DNA of 64,000 bases from the NCBI RefSeq assembly GCF_038446955.1, contig NZ_CP151803.1, positions 5,704,001-5,768,000 on the forward strand, written 5' to 3'. The position numbers and the translations under genes were made by a program. This document shows, one piece after another, positions 50,985-58,249 of the stretch. Source of the DNA: Pedobacter sp. FW305-3-2-15-E-R2A2. GTDB lineage: Bacteria > Bacteroidota > Bacteroidia > Sphingobacteriales > Sphingobacteriaceae. Position 1 is the first letter of the stretch. Every line of letters begins with the position of its first letter. The notes under the pieces are model-generated. The model ran no database searches. It saw only the letters and a program-made list of their open reading frames with translations, and had not been told where the DNA came from.

Positions 50985-51724
50985 AATCTCAAATAAGTTT
51001 TATTAAATCGTTACATCAAAAAAAGTACCGTAAAGAAAATGGGATATTTATTATTGAAGGTATAAAATCTATTGCAGAATTTATTCAATCTTCATACCAG
51101 ATTCATAGCATCTATTATCTGGCTCCATATCAGCCGTTGCTCCCTGCTTTACCGGCAAATATAAAGTTATTTGAAGTAAACAACGCTGAACTGGATAAGA
51201 TTAGTACGTTACAGACTCCACAGGGGATTCTTGCCCTGGTCAATATTCCTAAAAATCCGGTACTGGATGTTCAACAACTCCAAAATACCTTTTCTCTGGT
51301 ACTCGACGACATACAGGATCCGGGAAACCTGGGCACCATTATCCGTACGGCGGATTGGTTTGGCTTTAAACAGATCATTTGTTCCAACCATACCGTAGAA
51401 GTCTATAATCCAAAAACGGTACAGGCAACAATGGGTTCTTTAAGCAGGGTAAATATTTTTTATCAGGACCTTGCTCCGCTTTTGTCGGCCACAAAGATTC
51501 CGGTCTTCGGGGCAGTATTTAATGGCAAAAGTATGTACGATATGGATTGGGGAACAGAAGGATTGGTCATTTTGGGCAATGAAGGGCAGGGAATTTCCCC
51601 GGAAATCATCGAACTCATCACGAATCCGGTCACCATTCCAAGGATTGGAGGAGCAGAATCTTTAAACGTAGCTGTTTGTGCTGCAATACTATGCGCAGAT
51701 ATTAGCAGAAATTTTCAAAAATAA
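50975..51724 (+). CDS. TrmH-family (SpoU) RNA methyltransferase
   Basis: About 249 residues from the ATG at 50975 (MLSKSQISFIKSLHQKKYR). An upstream ATG at 50939 lies deep in the divergent tamL gene. The N-terminal domain (about 1-95) is an L30e-like RNA-binding substrate domain. The SpoU SAM-knot domain follows, with motif 1 'LDDIQDPGNLGTIIRTADWFG', motif 2 'VILGNEGQGIS' and motif 3 'IPRIGGAESLNVAVCAAIL'. It 2'-O-methylates rRNA or tRNA; the exact target is not clear from sequence. Confidence 0.9.
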   Translation: MLSKSQISFIKSLHQKKYRKENGIFIIEGIKSIAEFIQSSYQIHSIYYLAPYQPLLPALPANIKLFEVNNAELDKISTLQTPQGILALVNIPKNPVLDVQQLQNTFSLVLDDIQDPGNLGTIIRTADWFGFKQIICSNHTVEVYNPKTVQATMGSLSRVNIFYQDLAPLLSATKIPVFGAVFNGKSMYDMDWGTEGLVILGNEGQGISPEIIELITNPVTIPRIGGAESLNVAVCAAILCADISRNFQK

Positions 51725-51747
51725 ATTGCATACTAAGTTATAATTAC

Positions 51748-51755
51748 TATTTTTG
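51748..51755 (+). promoter_or_regulatory. promoter of tRNA-Cys and the basic small protein
   Basis: TATTTTTG (full TAnnTTTG match) at 51748-51755 with a TTG at 51726-51728, exactly 19 bases upstream, giving the best -33/-7 pair in the window. It is 17 bases before the tRNA. Confidence 0.7.
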
Positions 51756-51772
51756 CATCCTGAATTTCAACA

Positions 51773-51843
51773 GGTCGAGTGGCCGAGTGGCTAGGCAGAG
51801 GTCTGCAAAACCTCCTACAGCGGTTCGAATCCGCTCTCGACCT
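51773..51843 (+). tRNA. tRNA-Cys (anticodon GCA)
   Basis: Acceptor GGTCGAG/CTCGACC, D arm around GGCCGAGTGGCTAGGC, anticodon stem GAGGT/ACCTC with loop CTGCAAA giving GCA, T arm GCGGTTCGAATCCGC, discriminator T at 51843, as expected for cysteine tRNA. CCA is not encoded. Confidence 0.96.
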
Positions 51844-51881
51844 CAGATTTATAATAAATTAAAAAATTAAAGGTTTACACC

Positions 51882-52058
51882 ATGGCAGTTACGAGATTAA
51901 AAAGAAAAGACAGAAGAAATAAGACTTTCGCTAAATTAGACGTGAAAAACTTAAAGTTAGCTACGAACATCGAATTAGGTAGCCGTTCTAAACAATCTAC
52001 TAAAGACCAATTGGCTAAAAACAATGCGGTCCTTGACAAACTTACTGCAAAAGCATAA
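51882..52058 (+). CDS. small basic protein (58 aa), unknown function
   Basis: 58 residues opening MAVTRLKRKDRRNKTFAKLD and ending DKLTAKA. It is strongly basic, with a Lys/Arg-rich N-terminus and a helical C-terminal half, and no signal peptide or membrane segment. A nucleic-acid or ribosome contact would fit. It starts 38 bases after tRNA-Cys with no terminator between them, so the two are probably one transcript. It is followed by a strong terminator. I do not recognise a named family. Confidence 0.75.
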   Translation: MAVTRLKRKDRRNKTFAKLDVKNLKLATNIELGSRSKQSTKDQLAKNNAVLDKLTAKA

Positions 52059-52080
52059 GTTTCTGTTTTAAAACACAAGA

Positions 52081-52110
52081 AAAAGACCTTAGGATATCCT
52101 AAGGTCTTTT
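52081..52110. terminator. terminator after the small basic protein gene
   Basis: A fully self-complementary 30-base segment (13-bp stem AAAAGACCTTAGG, loop ATAT) followed by T on the plus strand, also usable for the convergent pyrD gene. Confidence 0.9.
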
Positions 52111-52159
52111 TTTATGCCGGTTATTTTTCCAGGTATATTTTTAAAAGTAAAGAACCCGT

Positions 52160-53188
52160 TTAAACGAGTTCTTTACAGATTTTTTTCACTACACCCGGTC
52201 CTTCATAAATGAAGCCGGTATACAGCTGCACTAAGGAAGCACCAGCATCCAGTTTATCTTTCGCATCCTGCGCAGAGTGAATCCCTCCTACCCCGATAAT
52301 CGGGAATGCTTTATTTGATTTCTCAGACAGGTACCTGATCACCTCTGTAGAGCGGACCGTAAGCGGCTTACCACTTAGTCCTCCGGCTTCACTGAGCACC
52401 TTATCCGTTGTACGTAATGCAGATCTGTCAATTGTCGTATTCGTTGCAATCACACCAGCGATACCGGTCTTCATTACAATCTCTACGATATCGTCCAGTT
52501 GCTCATTGGTCAGGTCAGGAGCAATCTTCAACAGGATTGGCCTGCAAACCTCATGCGTCTGATTTCTTTGCTGCAAAGTATTCAGCAAATGCATCAGCGG
52601 TTCCTTTTCCTGCAACTCCCTTAATCCGGGGGTATTCGGCGAGCTCACATTGACCACAAAGTAATCCACCACATCGAACAGACGGTCAAAACACTTGATG
52701 TAGTCATTTACCGCTTCTTCATTGGGTGTATTTTTATTCTTTCCGATGTTTCCACCGATCACAATGGTTTTATCTTTATCCTTCAGGAGCCTTAAACGCT
52801 CCGCCAGGGTGTCTACTCCTTTGTTATTGAAGCCCATTCTATTGATGAGTGCTTCATCCTCCGGAAGACGGAACATGCGGGGCAGATCATTTCCTGGCTG
52901 AGGCAGTGGCGTAACCGTGCCTACCTCTATAAATCCGAAGCCCAGATTGCTCAGAGCCTCTATATATTCTCCGTTTTTATCAAAACCCGCAGCAAGTCCG
53001 ACCGGGTTTCTGAATTTAATCCCAAAGACTTCACGTTCCAGCCCTTTAATGTTCACATCAAAGCTGCTGCGTAAAATTGTTTTACCGAATGGGAAATGAT
53101 TGTGGAACCAATTCAGTTGTTTCACCACAAAATGGTGGACCTTTTCTGGATCAAACTGAAAAAAAAGAGGTTTAATTAGACGATACAT
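52160..53188 (-). CDS. pyrD: quinone-dependent dihydroorotate dehydrogenase
   Basis: 342 residues, class 2 length. The N-terminal helices ('MYRLIKPLFFQFDPEKVHHFVVKQLNWFHNHFP') form the membrane/quinone tunnel typical of class 2 enzymes. 'FVVNVSSPNTPGLRELQ' carries the catalytic serine, and 'ATNTTIDRSAL', 'GGLSGKPL' and 'GVGGIHSAQDAKDKLDAGASLVQLYTGFIYEGP' bind FMN and substrate. It oxidises dihydroorotate to orotate at the inner membrane in pyrimidine synthesis. Monocistronic, with a highly structured upstream region at 53226-53306. Confidence 0.96.
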   Translation of the reverse strand: MYRLIKPLFFQFDPEKVHHFVVKQLNWFHNHFPFGKTILRSSFDVNIKGLEREVFGIKFRNPVGLAAGFDKNGEYIEALSNLGFGFIEVGTVTPLPQPGNDLPRMFRLPEDEALINRMGFNNKGVDTLAERLRLLKDKDKTIVIGGNIGKNKNTPNEEAVNDYIKCFDRLFDVVDYFVVNVSSPNTPGLRELQEKEPLMHLLNTLQQRNQTHEVCRPILLKIAPDLTNEQLDDIVEIVMKTGIAGVIATNTTIDRSALRTTDKVLSEAGGLSGKPLTVRSTEVIRYLSEKSNKAFPIIGVGGIHSAQDAKDKLDAGASLVQLYTGFIYEGPGVVKKICKELV

Positions 53189-53220
53189 TTAACGAATATA
53201 GAAAGGGGTTAGACAAAACG

Positions 53221-53228
53221 CAAAAATA
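53221..53228 (-). promoter_or_regulatory. -7 box or terminator tail upstream of pyrD
   Basis: The minus strand reads TATTTTTG here, 32 bases before the pyrD start. It matches the -7 consensus. However, it is also the T tail of the hairpin at 53226-53263, so the two readings compete. Confidence 0.4.
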
Positions 53229-53306
53229 CGCAGTAATGTTAACAAAACATCAAGACTGCGTATAAAATTCCCCCGCATTGAAGCGGGGAACTCAGGCCCT
53301 TCCCCG
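53226..53306 (-). promoter_or_regulatory. structured region upstream of pyrD with alternative hairpins
   Basis: On the minus strand, arm 53300-53306 can pair with 53284-53290 (CGGGGAA/TTCCCCG). Alternatively 53283-53290 can pair with 53268-53276 (CCCCGC/GCGGGG plus flanks), followed by AATTTTAT. The two are mutually exclusive. A third hairpin has outer arms 53226-53234/53255-53263 (ACTGCGTAT) and inner arms 53236-53240/53246-53250, followed by TTTTT on the minus strand. The layout resembles an attenuator. Confidence 0.45.
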
Positions 53307-53414
53307 GATAAACGCATAAACATGCAGAAAACAGGTATTTAAACGCCATAAAACAAGGAAAATAAATTACAAAAGCATAGCGAATAATATACCAGTGAAA
53401 AGCAAACAAAATTG

Positions 53415-53422
53415 TATTTTTG
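53415..53422 (+). promoter_or_regulatory. -7 box of the ABC-F/T9SS plug operon
   Basis: TATTTTTG, a full TAnnTTTG match, 7 bases before the ATG at 53430. A TTG at 53412 would lie within this box and is rejected as start. Confidence 0.6.
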
Positions 53423-53429
53423 CAGCCAA

Positions 53430-55346
53430 ATGATTTCAATAAACGACTTAACATTCCTGATAGGCTCCAGAGCTTTATACGACGAGGCAAACTGGCACAT
53501 TAAACCAGGCGAAAGAATTGGATTAATCGGAGCCAACGGAACCGGTAAATCAACACTTCTAAAAATAATAGTTGGAGAGTATGGCCCCTCTTCAGGCAGT
53601 ATTTCCATGTCGAAAGACCTGAAAATAGGCTACCTGAATCAGGATTTACTTTCTTACGACTCCCACCATAGCATTTTACACGTAGCGATGGAGGCCTTTG
53701 AGCGCCAAAATCAACTTCATGATGAAATTGAAGAACTCTTAAAAAAGATTGAAACAGATTATTCTGAAGAAGTTTTAAACAAACTAAGCGATAAACAACA
53801 GGAGTTTGAAGCCCTGGATGGATACAGCATAGAATACAGAGCGAATGAGATCCTTGCAGGTCTTGGTTTCAGTACCGCAGATCAGCACAGGCCATTGAAT
53901 ACTTTCTCCGGAGGATGGAGGATGAGGGTGATGCTTGCAAAGATTCTTTTGCAAACGCCGGATATCCTTTTACTCGATGAGCCTACCAACCACATGGATT
54001 TACCCTCCATCAAATGGCTGGAAACTTATTTATTGAGCTTTGAAGGTGCGATTGTGATTGTTTCTCACGATAGGTATTTCTTAGACAAAGTGGTCAACCG
54101 TATTGTAGAATCCCGCAAAGGAAAACTAACACCTTATGCAGGAAATTACACCTTCTATCTGGAAGAGAAATCCCTTCGCGGAGAGATCCAAAAGGGAGAA
54201 TTCAAAAACCAGCAGGCAAAGATCAAACAGGAAGAACGGTTGATCGAACGTTTCCGTGCCAAAGCTTCAAAAGCGAAAATGGCACAATCAAGGATGAAAG
54301 CCCTGGATAAAATGGAGCGTGTGGAAGATGTTGATGACGACAATCCAACGGTAAACTTCCAGTTCAAATTCTCTAAACCATCCGGCCGTCACGTGATCCG
54401 CGTAGAGGAAGCTTATAAAAGCTATCCGAATGTAGATATCCTTGAAAACGCCGAAGGTTTAATTGAAAAAGGAGATAAAATCGCGCTCATCGGTGCCAAT
54501 GGTAAAGGTAAATCGACACTGTTGCGGATCATCGCAGGTGCGGAAGCCTTTGACGGTAAATGTGAAACCGGTCATAATGTAACCACCACCTTCTTTGCGC
54601 AGCATCAGCTGGAGTCCTTACACCTGGACAACACGATTTTAGAAGAGCTTCAGGCATTTGCGCCTAAGCATACCGATACGGAATTGCGTGGCATCCTGGG
54701 TTGTTTCCTTTTCACCGGCGACGATGTTTTCAAAAAGATCCGCGTCCTGTCCGGAGGAGAGAAATCAAGGGTAGCACTGGCAAAATCATTGACTACAGAT
54801 TCGAACTTCCTGATTCTGGATGAGCCTACGAATCACCTGGACATCCAATCGGTCAACATTCTGATTCAGGCATTGACACAGTATGAAGGAACGTTCATCG
54901 CGGTATCCCACGATAGGTATTTCCTGGATAATGTGGCCAATAAGATCTGGTTCATCGAAGATAAAGACATCAAAGAATATCCGGGTACCTATGCAGAATA
55001 TGAAGAATGGAACAGCAAAAGAGCACCTGCTGCACCTTCCAGTGTTCCGGTAAGACCTGATAAAGAGGTTAAACCAAAAGCAGTAGTTACAGAAAAACCA
55101 GCACCGAGCAATCAGCAGCAATTAAAAAAGCTGAATGAGCAATTGAAAAAGATTGAAGCAGAGATTGCTGATTTTGAGCAGAATGTAAAAAGCATCGAGG
55201 CAGAAATTGCAGATGAGGCCGTATATTCAAATACCGCTAAGTTAGCAGAAGCCAACAAAAACTATATCAGTGCCAAGCACCAGCTGGATAATGCCCAGAA
55301 CAAATGGGAAGAGCTGGCATCAGACATTATGGAAATGGAAGGATAA
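53430..55346 (+). CDS. ABC-F family ATPase
   Basis: 638 residues from the ATG at 53430 (MISINDLTFLIGSRALY). Two ABC domains: Walker A 'GANGTGKST' near residue 34 and 'GANGKGKST' near 355; signatures 'FSGGWRMRV' and 'LSGGEKSRV'; Walker B 'ILLLDEPTNHMD' and 'LILDEPTNHLD'. There are no membrane segments. The linker between the domains (about 240-320) is charged and helical, as in translation factors of this family. A coiled-coil C-terminal tail (about 560-638) follows, as in Uup-type members. ABC-F proteins act on the ribosome E site. The TAATG overlap with the next gene couples it to the T9SS plug gene. Confidence 0.92.
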   Translation: MISINDLTFLIGSRALYDEANWHIKPGERIGLIGANGTGKSTLLKIIVGEYGPSSGSISMSKDLKIGYLNQDLLSYDSHHSILHVAMEAFERQNQLHDEIEELLKKIETDYSEEVLNKLSDKQQEFEALDGYSIEYRANEILAGLGFSTADQHRPLNTFSGGWRMRVMLAKILLQTPDILLLDEPTNHMDLPSIKWLETYLLSFEGAIVIVSHDRYFLDKVVNRIVESRKGKLTPYAGNYTFYLEEKSLRGEIQKGEFKNQQAKIKQEERLIERFRAKASKAKMAQSRMKALDKMERVEDVDDDNPTVNFQFKFSKPSGRHVIRVEEAYKSYPNVDILENAEGLIEKGDKIALIGANGKGKSTLLRIIAGAEAFDGKCETGHNVTTTFFAQHQLESLHLDNTILEELQAFAPKHTDTELRGILGCFLFTGDDVFKKIRVLSGGEKSRVALAKSLTTDSNFLILDEPTNHLDIQSVNILIQALTQYEGTFIAVSHDRYFLDNVANKIWFIEDKDIKEYPGTYAEYEEWNSKRAPAAPSSVPVRPDKEVKPKAVVTEKPAPSNQQQLKKLNEQLKKIEAEIADFEQNVKSIEAEIADEAVYSNTAKLAEANKNYISAKHQLDNAQNKWEELASDIMEMEG

Positions 55347-56617
55347 TGATAAAATCAGGCGGATTCTTTTTCCTGCTGTTATTAAGTATACAGATTGCTG
55401 TGGCTCAGGACCGGCAATTTGTATACGATAATAAAGTGTACCTGCCCGAAATACGGACGGTACAATGTTATAACACCAAGAAAGAGCAATCATTGCCGGT
55501 CATTGCCCTGAATTCCAATGAACAGCTTTATTTCTCTTTTGACAATCTGAATGGAGGCGCGAGGATCTATTCCTATACGATAGAGCAATGTACCTCAGAC
55601 TGGAAACCTTCCCGTCTGTCGCCGCTGGATTATCTGGAAGGCCTTTCTGAAGACCGGATTACGGAGTACAAATATTCTTTCAGCACTTTGCAGAAGTACA
55701 CCAATTACTCCCTGGTCCTGCCCAACTCTCAGATTAAACCAAAGATCTCCGGCAATTACTTATTGAAAGTATATGAGGAAGGCAATCCTCAGCAGGCCGT
55801 GCTTTCCCAGCGCTTTTATGTGGTCAACAACCAGGTTACCGTTGGAATTAACATTACGGCAAGTCAGCAGGTTTCCCAACGTCAAAGCAATCAGAAAATT
55901 GATTTTACGATTTCCCATACCACACCAATCCAGAATCCATCTCTTGATTTAAAAGCAGTGGTGATGCAGAATGGCATTCCTCAAACCGCCATTTTAAATA
56001 CCAATCCCACCTTTATCAGACCTGGTGCGCTCGTTTATAACGACCTGAACAGCAATGATTTTTCAGGAGGAAACGAATTCCGGAAATTTGATACCCGTAG
56101 CTTTCGCTATAAGGCAGAGAACGTAAACGAAATCGTCAGGGAAGATACTGCCATCAACGTCACCTTATTTACCGATATCAACGGCAATGCTGCAAAATTC
56201 ACCAACAGGTTTGATGAGAACGGCAATTTCTTTATCAGGAACACTGAAGGTCGGGATCCAAATACGGATAGCGACTATGCGAACGTTCAGTTTAGCTTAA
56301 ATGCTACGCCTCCAAATAGCGGAGGAGAGGCTTATGTAGTTGGCCGTTTTAACAATTACGTGCTAAACGAGGCCAGCAAGCTGAGTTATGAACCTGGCCG
56401 TCGTCGTTTTTACAAGAACATCAAGTTAAAGCAAGGCTTATACGATTATAAATATGTATGGCTGGATAAACAAAGCGGAAAGACAGACCAGTCTGTTTTT
56501 GAAGGTTCTTTCTTTGAGACAGAAAACACTTATCAGGTGTTCGTTTATTACCGCAGACCAGGTTCCCGTTGGGAGGAACTCATCGGTTTTTCGAATGTGA
56601 ATACCACAAAACGATAA
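55346..56617 (+). CDS. type IX secretion system plug protein (DUF5103)
   Basis: 423 residues from the ATG at 55346. Signal peptide MIKSGGFFFLLLLSIQIAVAQ. The mature protein has the DUF5103 pattern: 'YLPEIRTVQCYNTKKEQSLPVIALNSNEQLYFSFDNLNGGARIYSYTIEQC'-type opening and a C-terminal beta domain ('GGEAYVVGRFNNYVLNEASKLSYEPGRRRFYKNIKLKQGLYDYKYVWLD'). DUF5103 proteins have been identified as the Plug that closes the SprA translocon pore of the type IX secretion system. The start overlaps the ABC-F stop (TAATG). Its stop lies two bases from that of the convergent amylase gene. Confidence 0.87.
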   Translation: MIKSGGFFFLLLLSIQIAVAQDRQFVYDNKVYLPEIRTVQCYNTKKEQSLPVIALNSNEQLYFSFDNLNGGARIYSYTIEQCTSDWKPSRLSPLDYLEGLSEDRITEYKYSFSTLQKYTNYSLVLPNSQIKPKISGNYLLKVYEEGNPQQAVLSQRFYVVNNQVTVGINITASQQVSQRQSNQKIDFTISHTTPIQNPSLDLKAVVMQNGIPQTAILNTNPTFIRPGALVYNDLNSNDFSGGNEFRKFDTRSFRYKAENVNEIVREDTAINVTLFTDINGNAAKFTNRFDENGNFFIRNTEGRDPNTDSDYANVQFSLNATPPNSGGEAYVVGRFNNYVLNEASKLSYEPGRRRFYKNIKLKQGLYDYKYVWLDKQSGKTDQSVFEGSFFETENTYQVFVYYRRPGSRWEELIGFSNVNTTKR

Positions 56618-56619
56618 AG

Positions 56620-58110
56620 TTATTCCTGCTTAAACACCCATACCGAGAGGCTTTCCGCATTGCAGAAAAATTCCGCCCATCCATTGTCATTTACGCTCAC
56701 TTCTTCCGCCCTGCCGCCGATTGCATCCACCATAACCCTACCCGCATGCTGAAGCCCCATTTCCATGGCTTTAAAGCCCTCTGCTCCATTGCTCATCAGT
56801 ACCGCTAAGCCTGAATCTTCCTTGTCCCCGATTCCTGCTCTCGTCCAGCCGATACAATTGGGAAAGTCGAGATACTCCCGTTGTAAACCATACGCCAGGG
56901 TCTTTCTGATTTTAGTTATTTCCGCTAAGCCAGGCAATACCGGAAGCACGACTTCCAGCTCCTCTCCCTCTTTATTCTCATCGGTATAGGTTGCCCCATA
57001 AAGATCCGGGTAGAAAACACATGGAATTCCCTGTTCCCTCAGCAGGATTAAAGCATACGCAAGGGGGCGGAACCAAAATTCCACATAAGATTCCAATGCC
57101 TGTAATGGCTGAGAATCGTGGTTGTCCACAAAAGTAACCGTCAGCAATGGATGCGTTTGAACAAGGGTATTGTCAAATATTTTAGTCAGATCGTAGTTTT
57201 CTCTTTCTTCCGCAGCATGATGAAAATTCCGGTGAAGCAGGGAATCAAACAATTGCATCCTTCCTTCAGTTACCTCCAGATATTGCTGAAGTGCTTCCAG
57301 GCTTTCAATGTTCCAGTTTTCGGCTACGACAAAGAAGCCTTCGGGGAAGGCATTTTTCATATGGTCCAGCCAGTCGGTCAGGAAGTCGGTAGAAATGTGT
57401 TTCACTGCATCCAGTCTAAAGCCCCTCATCCCGCAGGTATTTACATACCACTCTCCCCAACATTTCAGGTCTGCCCTGACTTCAGGGTTTCTAAATTCTA
57501 CATCGTTGTACATCAGGTAATCATAATTCCCGAGTTCCGTAGAAGGAACCTCTTCCCAACCTTCCCCGTATTGATTCTGAATGGAATAGATTCCCATTTC
57601 TTTCCGGTCTTCGGCCCAATCGATCCCGCTAAAGCAATCCTTATTCCAGGTAAATTCTGAGTATTGCCCTTTCCTTCCTGGAAAGTTAAATTTTGTCCAT
57701 GCTTCAATCTCGTAAGCTTCGGAAGTGAATTCCTCCCTGTTTTCGGGATTCACCGTTCTTACCATCATCTTTTCCAGTTCATCCCCTCCTGCTTTGTGGT
57801 TAAAGACCACATCGGCGATGACCGCAATTCCTTTCTCCTGCAAAACCTGAATCGCTTCCTGGTAGGCAGCTTTCGATCCATATCGGGTTTCTATGGCATT
57901 CTTTTGATCAAATTCGCCGAGATCGTAGAGGTCGTAAGGATCATAGCCCACAGAGCTTGCTCCGGAATTGGCCTTATAGGCCGGAGGAAACCAAATGGCA
58001 GTAATTCCTATCCCTGCAAGTGTTTCCGCCTCCTTTTTTGCTTTAATCCATAATTTCTCTTCCTCATTATAGTACCAATGAAAGTACTGTATCAGCGTTT
58101 GATTGTCCAT
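56620..58110 (-). CDS. cytoplasmic alpha-amylase (GH13)
   Basis: 496 residues from the ATG at 58110 (MDNQTLIQYFHWYYN); an ATG at 58128 adds six hydrophobic residues. No signal peptide, so it acts inside the cell, as the GH13_5 enzymes of the E. coli AmyA type do. The conserved regions are 'IAVIADVVFNHKAGGDE', 'GFRLDAVKHIS' (nucleophile Asp), 'FVVAENWN' (acid/base Glu) and 'FVDNHDSQP' (third Asp). It degrades intracellular maltodextrin or glycogen. Single-gene unit. Confidence 0.93.
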   Translation of the reverse strand: MDNQTLIQYFHWYYNEEEKLWIKAKKEAETLAGIGITAIWFPPAYKANSGASSVGYDPYDLYDLGEFDQKNAIETRYGSKAAYQEAIQVLQEKGIAVIADVVFNHKAGGDELEKMMVRTVNPENREEFTSEAYEIEAWTKFNFPGRKGQYSEFTWNKDCFSGIDWAEDRKEMGIYSIQNQYGEGWEEVPSTELGNYDYLMYNDVEFRNPEVRADLKCWGEWYVNTCGMRGFRLDAVKHISTDFLTDWLDHMKNAFPEGFFVVAENWNIESLEALQQYLEVTEGRMQLFDSLLHRNFHHAAEERENYDLTKIFDNTLVQTHPLLTVTFVDNHDSQPLQALESYVEFWFRPLAYALILLREQGIPCVFYPDLYGATYTDENKEGEELEVVLPVLPGLAEITKIRKTLAYGLQREYLDFPNCIGWTRAGIGDKEDSGLAVLMSNGAEGFKAMEMGLQHAGRVMVDAIGGRAEEVSVNDNGWAEFFCNAESLSVWVFKQE

Positions 58111-58165
58111 GTTTAACAATAACAGCAAGGCTCATATTTTGTTTATCAGCCTTTAAAGAATTCCT

Positions 58166-58173
58166 TATCTTTG
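58166..58173 (+). promoter_or_regulatory. -7 box of the PAP2-barrel gene
   Basis: TATCTTTG, a full TAnnTTTG match. It implies a leader of about 70 bases that contains hairpins TTGCTA-GGGA-TAGCAA (58191-58206) and CGGGT-GTACTA-ACCCG (58211-58226). Confidence 0.5.
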
Positions 58174-58249
58174 AAGGATATTAATTTTATTTGCTAGGGA
58201 TAGCAATTTTCGGGTGTACTAACCCGTTAAAGTTTTTCACAATTTATAG

